64,000 nucleotides of DNA, from contig JBBBDQ010001614.1 of NCBI GenBank assembly GCA_037127315.1, forward strand, positions 1,265,001 through 1,329,000. The letters run 5' to 3'. The notes beneath the pieces were generated by a model. The model was not told the DNA's origin, did not search any database, and worked only from the letters and a program-made list of their open reading frames with translations. Below, one piece after another: positions 9,200 to 20,059 of the stretch; position 1 is the first letter of the stretch, and every line of letters begins with the position of its first letter. This DNA is from Ascarosepion bandense (Eukaryota > Mollusca > Cephalopoda > Sepiida > Sepiidae). The position numbers and the translations under genes are program-made.

Positions 9200-9978
9200 T
9201 TAGGCTGTCCCAAAAGTTTGTAAACACTTGCGAAAGACTGAATTTTTATGCAATTTTGCGTCTATGTTGTTACAGTGATCTTCATCTTTGTATTTCAGAT
9301 AGCAATTGATAAAATTGAGCTGCGAGTTTTGATTCGCTACTGCTGGTAGCGAGGTCTTTCAACTAGAAAACCTGCAGAACAGATTTGTGCTGTCGAAGGT
9401 GAAAGAACAATTGCATATGCGACGATCTCAAAGTGGTACAAGCGTTTCGATTCTGGCGACATGAGTCTTTACTGTCAGCAATTTGAGCGGGTCTATGAAA
9501 AGTTGAAACAAAAGTACCCGGCTCTGATCAACCGAAAGCGCGCTTTGATGCAGCAGAACAATGCCAAGCCACACACCGCCAGGAAGACCAAAGACAAGTT
9601 TGAAGAGCTGGACAGCGTTGAGGTTCTGCCACAGTCAACCTACAGTCCTGACTGTGCTCCATCAGATTACGGCCTTTTCCGCTCAATGCAACACTTTCTG
9701 AAGGGCCGCCGATTCGACTCGTTTGATGAAGTTGAGGAAGCGTGTCAAGAATTCTTTGATTCGAAGCCGGCTGAGTGGTATATTGACCAGACCCAAAAGC
9801 TTGCAGATCGATGGCAGAAAGTCTTGGAAAATGATGGTCTTTATTTTGAGCAATATTCTTTGTTGTTTTTGCGAGTAAAATTTCAATTTTTTGCAAGTGT
9901 TTTCTGGTAAACTTAGATTACTTGGCGAGTAAAATTTCAATTTTTTGCAAGTGTTTGAGAACTTTTGAGACAACCTAA
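9200..9978 (+). mobile_element. Mariner deletion derivative with TIRs and TA duplication
   Basis: TIRs of about 32 bp start TTAGGCTGTCCCAAAAG and end with the complement of TTAGGTTGTCTCAAAAG. TA flanks lie at 9198-9199 and 9979-9980. Total length is 779 bp against about 1.3 kb for full mariners. A 3' segment (GTAAAATTTCAATTTTTTGC) is duplicated at about 9874 and 9928. Confidence 0.9.
9305..9910 (+). pseudogene. Mariner transposase, internally deleted, catalytic Asp changed
   Basis: One frame runs from the N-terminal helix-turn-helix region (IDKIELRVLIRYCW) through a TAG at 9347 to ATISKWYKRFDSGD, then jumps to the C-terminal catalytic half from 9461. The first catalytic aspartate domain is deleted. 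The second site reads QQNNAKPH where mariners have a DNA-type triad, so Asp became Asn. The third, SPDCAPSDYGLF, is intact, followed by the KPAEWY and KLADRWQK helices. The protein cannot be an active DD34D transposase. Confidence 0.9.
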
Positions 9979-9980
9979 TA

Positions 9981-10633
9981 ATTTTGAGCGAATGAAGTAT
10001 GCAGGTTTTAGTGAAGAGCCTTCTTTTTCGAACCTTATGGACTGACGCTACATAAGCTCATTCAAAGAATTGTACCAAATAACAGAAACAACTTGGGGAC
10101 TTCCATCAGTAGCAACAACTAAAATGGATAGTTCATATAACTCGAAGCGAAAAGAAGGACATCCCGATGAAGCGTCAAACCCTCATTAGGAAGAAAACCC
10201 TCATCAATACTCGGAAAAACAAAAACAGTTACTGGACTTAAGAAAATAATTTTCCTAAAAAGGTTTGGAAGGTAGACTACAATTATACTTGAAAGAGATA
10301 TAACAGTTACTGGACTTGAGAAATCTGTTTGCTCGAAATACTCCTTGATATAAATATTTTTAAAAATTTCAGCGGACAGTAATCCAGTTCGGTCAATGAA
10401 TGACGAATATTTTCTTGTAAGTCCGGGATTAGCATTACCATTAACTCTAGTAGTTGTCAGAAAAGAAGGAATTTCTGGAAGTGAGCGAGATGTGGTTATA
10501 GCGATGAATAATCTGGATACCGGAAATAGATTATGCTAGAAACGTAGGCGTTTGAGGGAGAGTAGGAATTGTTAAGAAACTCTGCTGTTAACAATTGAAA
10601 AGAGTTAAAGGCTTTGGAACACATGAGAAAATT
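9981..10633. other. No feature recognised
   Basis: No ORF above background and no repeat family seen. The stretch is moderately A/T-rich. Confidence 0.4.
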
Positions 10634-10933
10634 CAGTCAGTTCAGTGCATACGTGATACACTCGGGCAATCATGTCTCGAAAGAGACATGACTGACTGGG
10701 CAGAAGATTATCCCGCAGTAGGTTGCAATTACTTTCTGCGGTAGACTGGTTGCCAGCCAAGGCTATAGAATACAATCTGTCCTGTTATTTAATCCATAAC
10801 TCGAGAGAAGAGACGGATTAATACCTTTCCCAAGGGTATTTGCGCGTAAGTGAATGCAGGGGATTCAACTGGAATTCGAACACGGCTCCTCGATTTCTCG
10901 TTCCGAGCCGATATCCACTGCACTACAACGCAC
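10634..10933 (-). repeat. SINE-A with an 11-bp target-site duplication
   Basis: ATGAGAAAATT at 10623-10633 and 10934-10944 bound the copy. On the minus strand the A-box region GTGCAGTGGATATC and the B box GTTCGAATTCC are intact. Confidence 0.9.
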
Positions 10934-10949
10934 ATGAGAAAATTACTCT

Positions 10950-11105
10950 TCAAAAATTAATGACGCATACAAGAGAAGCAGTGGAAAGCATCCGTTTTAT
11001 AAGCTTGAGTAACTGGTTGAATGAACAAGTACCAGGCTGTAAAAAAGATAGTATCGATATCAAGCAAAGATAAGAAGTTGTGGAGAGCCATCAACGCAGA
11101 GATTC
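10950..11105 (+). pseudogene. LINE C-terminal remnant (weak)
   Basis: SNWLNEQVPGCKKDSID followed, after a frameshift, by KLWRAINAEIL resembles the last residues of RTE-like ORFs. It is too short for a family call. Confidence 0.35.
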
Positions 11106-11460
11106 TGGATAGATATAGTACATATATACATATGTATAAAAAGAGAGATTATATAATTTCGAGTTATCAACAATGAATTCCTCTTTTCATTTCATAAATA
11201 ATAAATGACTGGGCTTTTAGCTTGTTATTCTTTTTAAATATGGTTTCCGAGATTATATTTGACTGTCATGTTTGTCACCAAACTTGCGTATATTTTTGTC
11301 TCATTTGAAAACTAACACGCTAATCCTTGTCTTTCTAGTTTGGTCTTTAACGAGCGAATTGTCAATGTTTTTCAACTTTTGTTTACCAAACTCGGGATAT
11401 TTGCACACATTTGTCTTGTCATAACAGACATTCGATTGAATAACATTGTCATTTTTTTCT

Positions 11461-11464
11461 ACTG

Positions 11465-11518
<54 letters not shown>

Positions 11519-11522
11519 CTGT

Positions 11523-11573
<51 letters not shown>
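11461..11573 (+). repeat. (TG)n microsatellite
   Basis: About 110 bp of TG interrupted by ATCTG and ATG steps. Cysteine-valine and threonine-histidine open frames through it are artefacts. Confidence 0.95.
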
Positions 11574-11574
<1 letters not shown>

Positions 11575-12124
11575 GCCATCGCACACTTCATTATCCATAT
11601 TTCTTTTCTTCACGTTGCTCTCCGTTTTATTTATGTTACATTCTTCCTCTTTTTCCTTTTATTTGATTCTTATTTTGTTGACCTTTTACCATATCCTTCT
11701 TCTTGACTAACTTAAGATCTTTTTTCTTCTCTTTCCTGTAAAAAAATCTCCTTCTTTGTGTCTGGGACGTCTCGCCATCCGAACGGGGTTTAATGTCGCT
11801 GAGTCAAGATCACTCTCTCTCTCTCTCTCCTCGTTTTGCAACACCAAGAATACGCTTATGCAAAACAGTGATAATGTGTAAAAGCGAATTCTCGTCGTCG
11901 GTTAGCTCATAAAATAAAAGAAGAAAAACAAGGTTCCCTTTTGCAAGTATTGCGTTCTGGTTTCAATCCGGGGTCTCTCCCCGATGGACGACACACGGCG
12001 CGACACTTACTCTCTTTCTTCGTAGATTCGCATGATGTCTACCACTTTTCCTCTTATCGCTTTCTTCCTCTTCTTCTTTACGATTTCTCATTTTTTTCTT
12101 TTTCTTCTTCTTCTTCTTCTCTGG

Positions 12125-12810
12125 TCCTGGGCATGACGATAAAAGGCATCCGACAGCAAGGCCTCTGATGTGGAGGTTGTGAGAAGCATGGAACCACCTC
12201 TTAATTGCTGTTGTTTTCTGAGTCACCCTGACCCGGAGGGGTAGCGCCTGTTAGAGTTCCAGATATGGGTAAATAGTTAACCCCCAAACTGGGGTCAAAA
12301 CACCATGAAAGTATAAAAATAGACTTTTACAGAAAAATATATATTTTTTAAGGAAAAATATTACCAACAATACATTTTTGAAGAAAAAATGATTACCATA
12401 ACACATTTTTGAAGGAAAAAAATTATTCTCGGCAAAACATCTTTGAACACAAAACTAAAAGACATTTTCAGTTTCTAAAATAAAAAAGAATAAAAAAAAA
12501 ATTCATTAAAATCTGGCTAAATCAACCTTCTCACTATAACCAATTCACACTCCACCCACGTCTATTGAACAGGTTAAGAGGCTCATCCCTTGTTCCCTGT
12601 TTAGGATGTGGTTTCCGGCTTTCTCTTTTCCAATCTTTTCACTATTACGTAGACCCCTGCACATCAGTGGCGTTACCGCCTTGCTCGGGGTGATACGATT
12701 AAAAAAACAAAAAAACAAAAATAACATTAAAATATAACTTCAAATCCCACGTTTTTGGCATTAAATGACCCCCAGAGTTGTTGATATCCCGTTAAACAAA
12801 ACTTAAGCTC
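12125..12810 (+). repeat. rep-I, long copy interrupted by SINE-E
   Basis: It starts with GTCCTGGGCATGACGATAAA, passes the A/T-rich region at 12290-12540, and resumes after the SINE-E at 12716 to end GTTGATATCCCGTTAAACAA. It is the inverted counterpart of 5222-5800. Confidence 0.65.
12543..12715 (+). repeat. SINE-E, single module, inserted in rep-I
   Basis: It has the body ACTCCACCCACGTCTATTG and the LINE-B-type tail with the hairpin GGCGTTACCGCC enclosed by CCCC/GGGG-like arms, then A-rich sequence. The body lacks its first part, so it is 5'-truncated. Confidence 0.8.
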
Positions 12811-12829
12811 AAACTCTTCTTCTTTTCAG

Positions 12830-13065
12830 GATGTTTTACTTACCTTTTTTTCTTTTCTTTTATTTCGTTCTTTTTTTTCTTTTTTCTTTTTTACGCTTTC
12901 TTTTTCTGTCGACGTTTTCGTATATTCTTCTTTTCTTGAATATATTTAGGCCTTTATTTTTCTCTTTCTTGTTATTTGTGGTTACTTTTTCTTTTTTCCT
13001 TTCTCCTCTTCTTCTCCTTCTTCTTTTTCTCCTTCTCCTTCTCTTTTTTCTTTTTCTTCTTCTTC
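12830..13065 (+). repeat. Polypyrimidine tract
   Basis: Almost pure C/T on the plus strand. Its long F/L/S-rich open frames are compositional artefacts. Confidence 0.85.
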
Positions 13066-13615
13066 TACTGTTTATTCTTCCTTTTATTAATTCCTCTTTT
13101 TCTCCTTCTTCTCCTTCTTCTTTTTCTCCTCCTCCTTCTCTTTTTTCTTTTTCTTCTTCTTCTACTGTTTATTCTTCCTTTTATTAATTCCTCTTTTTCT
13201 CCTTCTTCTCCTTCTTCTTTTTCTCCTCCTCCTTCTCTTTTTTCTTTTTCTTCTTCTTCTACTGTTTATTCTTCCTTTTATTAATTCCTCTTTTTCTCCT
13301 TCTTCTCCTTCTTCTTTTTCTCCTCCTCCTTCTCTTTTTTCTTTTTCTTCTTCTTCTACTGTTTATTCTTCCTTTTATTAATTCCTCTTTTTCTCCTTCT
13401 TCTCCTTCTTCTCCTTCTTCTTTTTCTCCTCCTCCTTCTCTTTTTTCTTTTTCTTCTTCTTCTACTGTTTATTCTTCCTTTTATTAATTCCTCTTTTTCT
13501 CCTTCTTCTCCTTCTTCTTTTTCTCCTCCTCCTTCTCTTTTTTCTTTTTCTTCTTCTTCTACTGTTTATTCTTCCTTTTATTAATTCCTCTTTTTCTCTC
13601 GTATCGAAAACTTTT
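13066..13615 (+). repeat. 97-bp homopyrimidine tandem repeat (about 6 copies)
   Basis: The landmark TACTGTTTATTC recurs at 13066, 13163, 13260, 13357, 13463 and 13560: steps of 97, 97, 97, 106 and 97 bp. The 106-bp unit has an extra CTTCTCCTT-like 9-mer. Units are nearly identical, so the array is young or homogenised. Confidence 0.9.
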
Positions 13616-13713
13616 GTCTGACTCATTTGCTTTCGTTTTCTTTTTTTAACCTCATTCACCTCCTATATCTTAAAGTACAAATTAACAATATGCATTACCA
13701 TGTCATCACTTAT

Positions 13714-13719
<6 letters not shown>

Positions 13720-13781
<62 letters not shown>
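13720..13781 (+). repeat. (ACT)n then (AAT)n microsatellite
   Basis: Adjacent trinucleotide repeats, about 24 bp of ACT followed by about 35 bp of AAT. Confidence 0.9.
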
Positions 13782-13782
<1 letters not shown>

Positions 13783-14428
13783 TTGAATTAATAGAAACAA
13801 AAAGATATTCAAAACCAAACCGCAAATTCCATGTTCAAATCTCGGTTAATCTTAGTATTGCTTCAACTTTGGCGCGCAAGTTACTCTCTCGCCCTGTTTA
13901 ACTCCAACAGAAATTATACGTTTCTTCATATTGGCAAAGATACCATTCAATTTGCAACAATAAAATATCTCAATAAATTTGTGTTACGAAGAAATAAGCT
14001 CATCGCCAGAGACGGTGCAATTTAAATAAATGTTATATTTATGTTTCAAATTGAAGTCGTGTAAAGTGACTGAACGCATTTACGTCTGTCGACAGATTTT
14101 TCGTCTTTATGGAATCACTCAAGAATTATAATAATTCTGACGCTTTTTATAGACGAAAACCTGTAGCGGAAGGAAAAGAAACATCACGCTTTTCTGGAAA
14201 ACTGTTTTTTGTATATAGAAAATGTTGAAGCGAAAGAACCTTTACACTACTTGATTTTTTATTTTATTCAGGGTTTTTTTATAACTTTATTACAAGATAA
14301 AACGATAGACTTTTTCGCGTGTGTGTGCCTGGAAGCTTTTGAGATAAAATTTCAGTCTGTCTTCTCGTTAGGTGTGACGGCGATGCTATCTTTCCAGTTA
14401 AGACTAATTACTAATGAAAGATAAAGAC

Positions 14429-14459
<31 letters not shown>

Positions 14460-14944
14460 GGGTGGTATATCAACCTAACAGAGGAAGAAAGAGACAGAGC
14501 AATCTCGATTAGCGGTTACGGGTAGATACATGGCTAGATCCACCCGGTGATAAAACTGGATCCTGCGTAGAAAGTAAACGTCAATCTCACGTGTAAACTT
14601 ACAAAAATGCCACTTAATATTCTGCAATATTATCCGTCTCAACCAGTCATCTCAGTTACAACCACTTTTCCACTGCCATAACAAATCGTTCTTTTGACTT
14701 TTCTACAATGTTTTTGTTCATCATTTCACTCTATGAAAGGCAATAAAGCCACTAAGATACAAAGGGTTACTGATTGTGAAGAAACAAGAAAAAAGTGAAA
14801 CATTATTAATGAGCGAGAACAATAAAAATATCCTTTAGAATCTCATCTGGTCATATTACCTTGTTCCTGGTCATGCTACCTTGCTTCTGTTCATTTTGGT
14901 CAATGTTGATATTTTCTTGAATTTTTCATATTACAGGTTCTTCC
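13782..14944. other. No gene recognised; (TA)n and one LINE tail fragment
   Basis: A (TA)n tract lies at 14432-14459. Near 14730-14840 AATAAAGCCACTAAGATAC matches the inverted 3' tail of a LINE-B relative also seen at 63280 and 63575. The rest shows nothing. Confidence 0.45.
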
Positions 14945-15580
14945 ATTGGAGTAGATGGACTAAACTATCGCCCGGTTCACACTCCACCCACGTCTATTGA
15001 ACAGGTGAAGAGGCTCATCTCTTGTTCCCTGTTTAGGATGTGGTTTCCGGCTTTCTCTTTTCCAATCTTTTTATTTTTTTTCAATTGGAATAGATAGACT
15101 AAACTATCGCCCGGTGCACACACCACCCACGTCTATTGAACAGGTGAAGAGGCTCATCCCTTGTTCCTTGTTTAGGATGTGGTCTCTGGCTTTCTCTTTT
15201 CCAATCTTTGCACTTTTCCTTATTTTTTTTTTCAATTGGAGTAGATAGACTGAACTATCGCCCGGTTCACACTCCACCCACGTCTATTGAACAGGTGAAG
15301 AGGCTCATCCCTTGTTCCCTGCTTAGGATGCTGTTTCCGGCTTTCTCTTACCCAATCTTTTCACTCTTTCCTTTTTTTTTTCAATTGAAGTAGATAGACT
15401 ACACTATCGCCCGGTTCACACACCACCCACGTCTATTGAACAGGTGAAGAGGTTCATCCCTTGTTTCCTGCTTTGGATGTGGTTTCCGGTTTTCTCTTTT
15501 TCAATCTTGTCACTCTTACGTAGCCCCCTGCACATCAGTGGCGTTACCGCCTTGCTCAGTGTGATATGATTAAAAAAAAT
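14945..15580 (+). repeat. SINE-E tandem array (4 modules, one tail)
   Basis: Module starts (GTAGATAG-type) lie near 14951, 15091, 15241 and 15391, a period of 140-150 bp. Each module has ACTATCGCCCGGT, ACGTCTATTGAACAGG and a T-rich linker. Only the last carries the LINE-B 3' tail with GGCGTTACCGCC (15538) and ATGATTAAAA. Confidence 0.85.
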
Positions 15581-15771
15581 TGTTGAAATAATCTGTAGTT
15601 TTCTGCCTTCTTTTTCATCGTTTGTGCGGGCCTTGTGGTTGATTAATTATTTTTAACCTTACAACCCTTTTCACACAGACGAGATATTTCAAGTCTATTG
15701 CTACAATATTATTATTTCCAGGAAAATTTTCTGACGGAATATATTAGTTTTTCCACCAGATCACTCCTTAA

Positions 15772-16033
15772 CAACTAGAAGACGTCAAGCTACTTACACA
15801 GAATTGAATCATCCTTGTTTCCTCCGTATTCCATTGGTAAATAAGTTATTCTCCGACAGCTTCTTCCTGATGATTGCTACTTCATGCAACAGCATACCGA
15901 GAGTATACTTCCCTGATCACTGCAATAATCATCTCTTTAAATCTAGAGTCAAGCGTTATCTATCCTTCATATCCTCGTATACATTACTGACTTCCTTTTC
16001 TTACAAGCACACAAAGATATCACTCAGTATCTA
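15772..16033 (+). pseudogene. LINE C-terminal remnant (different lineage from LINE-B)
   Basis: The frame from 15804 reads SFFLMIATSCNSIPRVYFPD then LFKSRVKRYL. This corresponds to the R-WNSLP-CFPD-FK-KV block at the end of Jockey/CR1-like RT proteins but is clearly divergent from LINE-B. Confidence 0.55.
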
Positions 16034-16186
16034 GTATTCTTTGACAACTCTTAGTCTTTAGCTGAAAGTTATTTTAAAAAAAAGTATTTTTCCATCGTCG
16101 TAGTATCAATTGTAGAATTATGAGTGTTCTATTTTTAGATTTTCGAAGAACACATTTTTTTATCGTGTTATTTTGTCATTCAATTA

Positions 16187-16475
16187 GTCAGTTAAACACG
16201 CTTCGGCGATCATGTCTCGAAAGAGACATGATTGACTGGGCAGAAGATTATACCGCAGTAGGTTGCCATTGCTTTCTGCAGTAGATCGGTTGCCAGCCAA
16301 GGCTATAGAATCCAATCTGTCCTATTATTTAACCCATAACTAGAAGGAAGAGACTGATTAATACCTTTCCCAAGGGTATTTGCGCGTAAGTGAATGCAAT
16401 GAATTCAACTGGAATTCGAACTCGGCTCCCCGATTTCTCGTTCCGAGCCGATATCCACTGTACCACAACGCACAT
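16187..16475 (-). repeat. SINE-A
   Basis: Near full length on the minus strand, with the head at 16475 and the 3' hairpin TGTCTCGAAAGAGACA at 16212. The extreme 3' end lacks about 15 bp of the usual CACGTATGGCACTTAAC sequence. No clear target-site duplication. Confidence 0.85.
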
Positions 16476-16886
16476 CCCCATTCTATATCATTCTATACAT
16501 GTCTCAAATATCTTGTGCGATAGTTCCTCCTGTTGTCTTTCTGAAACTTTAATCAACAATTCTTGGTAATTTTTCCAGCTAATTCTAGATGTCAAGATGC
16601 ACCAGTTGTTTGCCAAATATGAAGTTGATCTGAAAATTATGTATAATTATAGAATCAACATTAATTCCTGCATTATTGTATTTAAAGTGTTCAAGTCAAT
16701 CAAAATATACTACCTGAACACTGATACATTTATGCCATCTAGTTAAAATTTACTTATGCCTTTACAATAAAATTCTAAAAGTTTGGAACACCAGGAAATC
16801 TTTTAATGCAGTTTTTGCATCTTCTTTGCAGCAGAATGTCTTTTGGCGTTAAAAAAAATATCAGCATTTTTGAAAAAGTGGTAGTG

Positions 16887-17310
16887 ATCATGAGCCGTTC
16901 TAAACGTCGTATTTTGGCTTTAATATCAGTTGAAAATAAAGACAAAAGTTCTTCAACATTTGGATAATTTTTTATTAAGTTTGTTCTAAGCTTTCGGCTC
17001 GCTTGAGCCATCTTCAGAGAGGATATTAAGACACTAACAAAATAACATCCACCATCACCGACGATTTTATTCTGTGTTGGCATAAAACTCCGCTATGCAA
17101 GGATTTTTTTTTATGCCAACACAAAATAAAAATCGTCGGTGATGGTGGATGTTATTTTGTTAGTGTCTTAATATCCTCTCTGAAGATGGCTCAAGCGAGC
17201 CGAAAGCTTAGAACAAACTTAATAAAAAATTATCCAAATGTTGAAGAACTTTTGTCTTTATTTTCAACTGATATTAAAGCCAAAATACGACGTTTAGAAC
17301 GGCTCATGAT
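16887..17310. repeat. Near-perfect 424-bp palindrome
   Basis: Arms 16887-17087 and 17107-17310 are almost identical inverted copies with a 19-bp spacer. Each arm can encode the same peptide on outward strands (MAQASRKLRTNLIKNY then NVEELLSLF and RRLERLM). I do not recognise the peptide. A (TA)n tract follows at 17387. Confidence 0.9.
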
Positions 17311-17382
17311 TAAACATAATAGACATTCATTGTCTCTTATATTTAACAGTATATGCTTAGAAAATTATTTGCTGTCTCGATA

Positions 17383-17386
<4 letters not shown>

Positions 17387-17426
<40 letters not shown>
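17387..17426. repeat. (TA)n microsatellite
   Basis: Forty bp of pure TA next to the palindrome. Confidence 0.95.
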
Positions 17427-17428
<2 letters not shown>

Positions 17429-17606
17429 TGAAGGGAGGGGTGGTCGCACTAGATACGCCATTCCTACTATAACTGCAGTACATATGGTGACTATACGACT
17501 CTAATAGCTTGCGAGTCTCGTGACATAATGATCTACATATTAGCGTCTATTTTCATTTAGCCTTACGACGTGTTCTGTAGTTTGTAAATCTGGATTTGAT
17601 TTTTTT

Positions 17607-17818
17607 TTGTTTGACGGCATATCCACTTCTTATTGGCCATTTAATGTCAAAATTCAATTTTCTTAGGAGTTTTGAAATAATTCAGAATTGATATATGTCA
17701 TTCTGCTTTCACAACTGAATGCATGATAGATGACACGCAGCTTTTATGTGTATACATGCTTATCTAAACATAATTACTAGAAGGGTGATATGTGTGTTTT
17801 ATGTTGTAGTTTTGTTAA

Positions 17819-17858
<40 letters not shown>

Positions 17859-18440
17859 TGTCACCCCAAGCAAGGTATTTTACTGCCACTGTTGTACAGG
17901 GGGTTACATAGGAGGAATGTTATCAGAAGGAGTGAGAGGTTGCTGGGGGTGTCAGGAAGAGAGTAGGAGAAGGAGTGAGAGGTTGTAGAGGGTGAGGAGA
18001 AGGAAGAGAAAATTGATGAGAGTTGGGTGGACGGAGAAAAAAGCATGAGAGAGAAGATGTAAGTTAGGAGATGACTAATGACTTTACATTTAAATTCTTG
18101 GAGATTGTAGCTGTCGGGAAAGCACGTATGCGGAAGGGAATTCCACAGGCGGGAAGTGCGAGAAAAGAAGCTGGTAGAGTAGAATTTGCGTTCACGATTT
18201 ATTGGCTTCACAGTAAAATGGTGGGACTTAGTTGCTAGTCTTATGGCTTGAGTAAATTTATATACAGGGGACACCAGTGAGCTAAGTTCATCGGAGCAGA
18301 AGCCGTGAAAATATTTGTAGAAGAGACACAGGGAAGCCACATGTCTTTAAGAAATTGTAGGATATTATGTAGATAAATGTCATGAATGAGATTTTCATAT
18401 TGATTGATGTACTGTTAGTAATTTTATTTCCATTTTGATT
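17607..18440 (+). repeat. Repeat Q copy 1, interrupted by LINE-B
   Basis: The segments 17607-17823 and 18342-18440 together match the uninterrupted copy 2 at 18507-18840. The gap holds (TA)n and a LINE-B 3' end. The start (TTTGTTTGACGGCATATCC) resembles the rep-I terminus. Confidence 0.65.
17858..18341 (-). pseudogene. LINE-B2 3' end with RT C-terminus
   Basis: The minus-strand frame from 18340 gives MASLCLFYKYFHGFCSDEL, SHHFTVKP, then SRTSRLWNSLP and CFPDSYNLQEFK. The 3' UTR ends at the inverted tail near 17858 (hairpin with one mismatch). It belongs to a subfamily distinct from LINE-B at 1058, with a GGCA-type stem. Heavily 5'-truncated. Confidence 0.75.
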
Positions 18441-18506
18441 GAATAAATTCTTCTTCTTCTTAATCTCTATCTAAGACAGATTAAAGATTTATTTTTTATA
18501 TTAGGT

Positions 18507-18840
18507 TTTTTGTTTAAAAGCATATCAACTCCGTATGAATCATTTAATGCAGAAATTTAATTTTCTTGTTTGCTTTGAAGTATTAAAAATATAATATAGA
18601 TTATTCTGCTTTCACAGTTGAATACATGGTAGATGATGCTCAGTTTTCCACATATACATGTTTGTGTAGGCATAATTACTAGAGGTGGTGATATGTGTTT
18701 TTTATGTTGTAGTTTTGTTGAAGTTATATTTTTGAATACAATTTAATGTCTTTAAGAAGTTATAGGATATTGTATGGATTAATATCATGAATGGGTTTTT
18801 TCATATTGATTGATGTACTATAGGTAATTATACTATCAAT
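18507..18840 (+). repeat. Repeat Q copy 2 (uninterrupted)
   Basis: It parallels copy 1 through GCATAATTACTAGAGG and CATATTGATTGATGTACT. It serves as the empty-site version for the LINE-B insertion in copy 1. Confidence 0.65.
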
Positions 18841-18899
18841 ATATATTGTTGGCAAATATCTTTATATAAAAATGTACTTCTTGTTGGTTGTTTGGTAGT

Positions 18900-19050
18900 A
18901 ACTTAAACGGATTTTGGTAAAGTCGTTGCTATATTTTAGTCCGTGCGTATTGTTGACAATTTATATAAAAATGCATTTTTATACTTTCATAGTGTTTTGC
19001 TTTTGTTTAAAGGTTCACTATTTACCCATAGTTGGGACCATGCAGCATAT
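18900..19050 (-). repeat. rep-I partial
   Basis: It contains TTATACTTTCATAGTGTTTTG and TTTACCCATAGTTGGGACC-type words of the rep-I centre. Confidence 0.5.
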
Positions 19051-19203
19051 CAACGTCAACTGTTTGGACAACTTCTACAATGCATCTATGAAGTGTGGCA
19101 AGCTCATTAACAGGAGTCTGCTAGACACGATCTTTGACGTACCCCGAAGGAAAAATCCAAGGGTTTAAGATTAGGAGAGTGAGGTGGCCATGCAATTGGT
19201 CCG
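19033..19203 (-). pseudogene. DDE transposase C-terminal remnant (IS630/Tc1-mariner type)
   Basis: The minus strand reads GPIAWPPHSPNLKPLDFSFG and KDRV, the WPPRSPDLTPLDFFLWG block common in this superfamily. The Asp of SPD has become Asn and the frame then meets a stop. Only about 55 residues remain. Confidence 0.55.
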
Positions 19204-20059
19204 TAGAGTATAGAGTGAGATGGAATATCGTCTTGACATTGTGAGGATAACTAGAGGTGTATATATAGAATGTAGTCAAAGAAAGCTGTGAATATAAACT
19301 GTGAATATATGTACAACATTTTACAAAAAAACTGAAATACTCTATGTCATATGGCTTCTGACGAATGAATAATTGTAATGGTACTGGAATTTTATGGCCA
19401 CCCTGTAGTTGTCAATGTAGCAAATTGAATTGCAAATGAAACCGTTCCAAAGATTGAACAATTCTTACATCAGCTTCTAACCACTAGCAATTCCCTTGCT
19501 TCAAGGTTTTCAGTGAATTTCCATTGACAAATTATCTTATTTTTGCAGTGATGTTCACCCTGTACAAGGCCCGGAGGCCACTCGATGTAGTGAAATACAA
19601 AATAAGATGCAGGATGGGAAAATAACGGTTACGATTGTAGTGACCAGGGAAATATCCTCTTTGCAGTCGGTTTCCCAGAGCAATATTTGTAGGGAGGGAA
19701 GAAATTGTTCGAATGAAACTTACTTCTTACCAATGGAATGCAAAGGGAATATGGGTGATTTGCTAAAATGTGAGTAGCATGGCTAGGAAGCAGTGAGGGC
19801 TAGACGTGGCGGAACCAAAGAATGACATTCGTTCGAGCACTTTCTGTGGTAGAAACGATAGAGTAGGGAGAGGATTATCCAACCTGTGAGAGAGGGGTTA
19901 ATAATAAAATAATTTATCACCCACAAGGATGCGGAGACGCTTTTGGACTCTACATGTTTTTATATATATATATATAATAAAAGCCTTAATAATTCATTTT
20001 CAGTATACATCTGGTAGACTAATTCTTCCTGTAATGGTTGCATCCAATCTTTACCATTT
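19204..20059. other. No feature recognised
   Basis: Apart from a 15-bp TA tract near 19962 nothing was identified. Confidence 0.4.

Noticed and set aside
11340..11706. Cysteine-valine and threonine-histidine frames
   Set aside because: Translations of (TG)n and (CA)n.
12831..13284. Two overlapping 100-118-codon frames
   Set aside because: They read through the 97-bp pyrimidine repeat and simply repeat its translation.
17186..17431. Host gene exon MAQASRKL...
   Set aside because: The same frame exists in the inverted arm and runs into (TA)n. I kept the palindrome as a finding but cannot support a gene.
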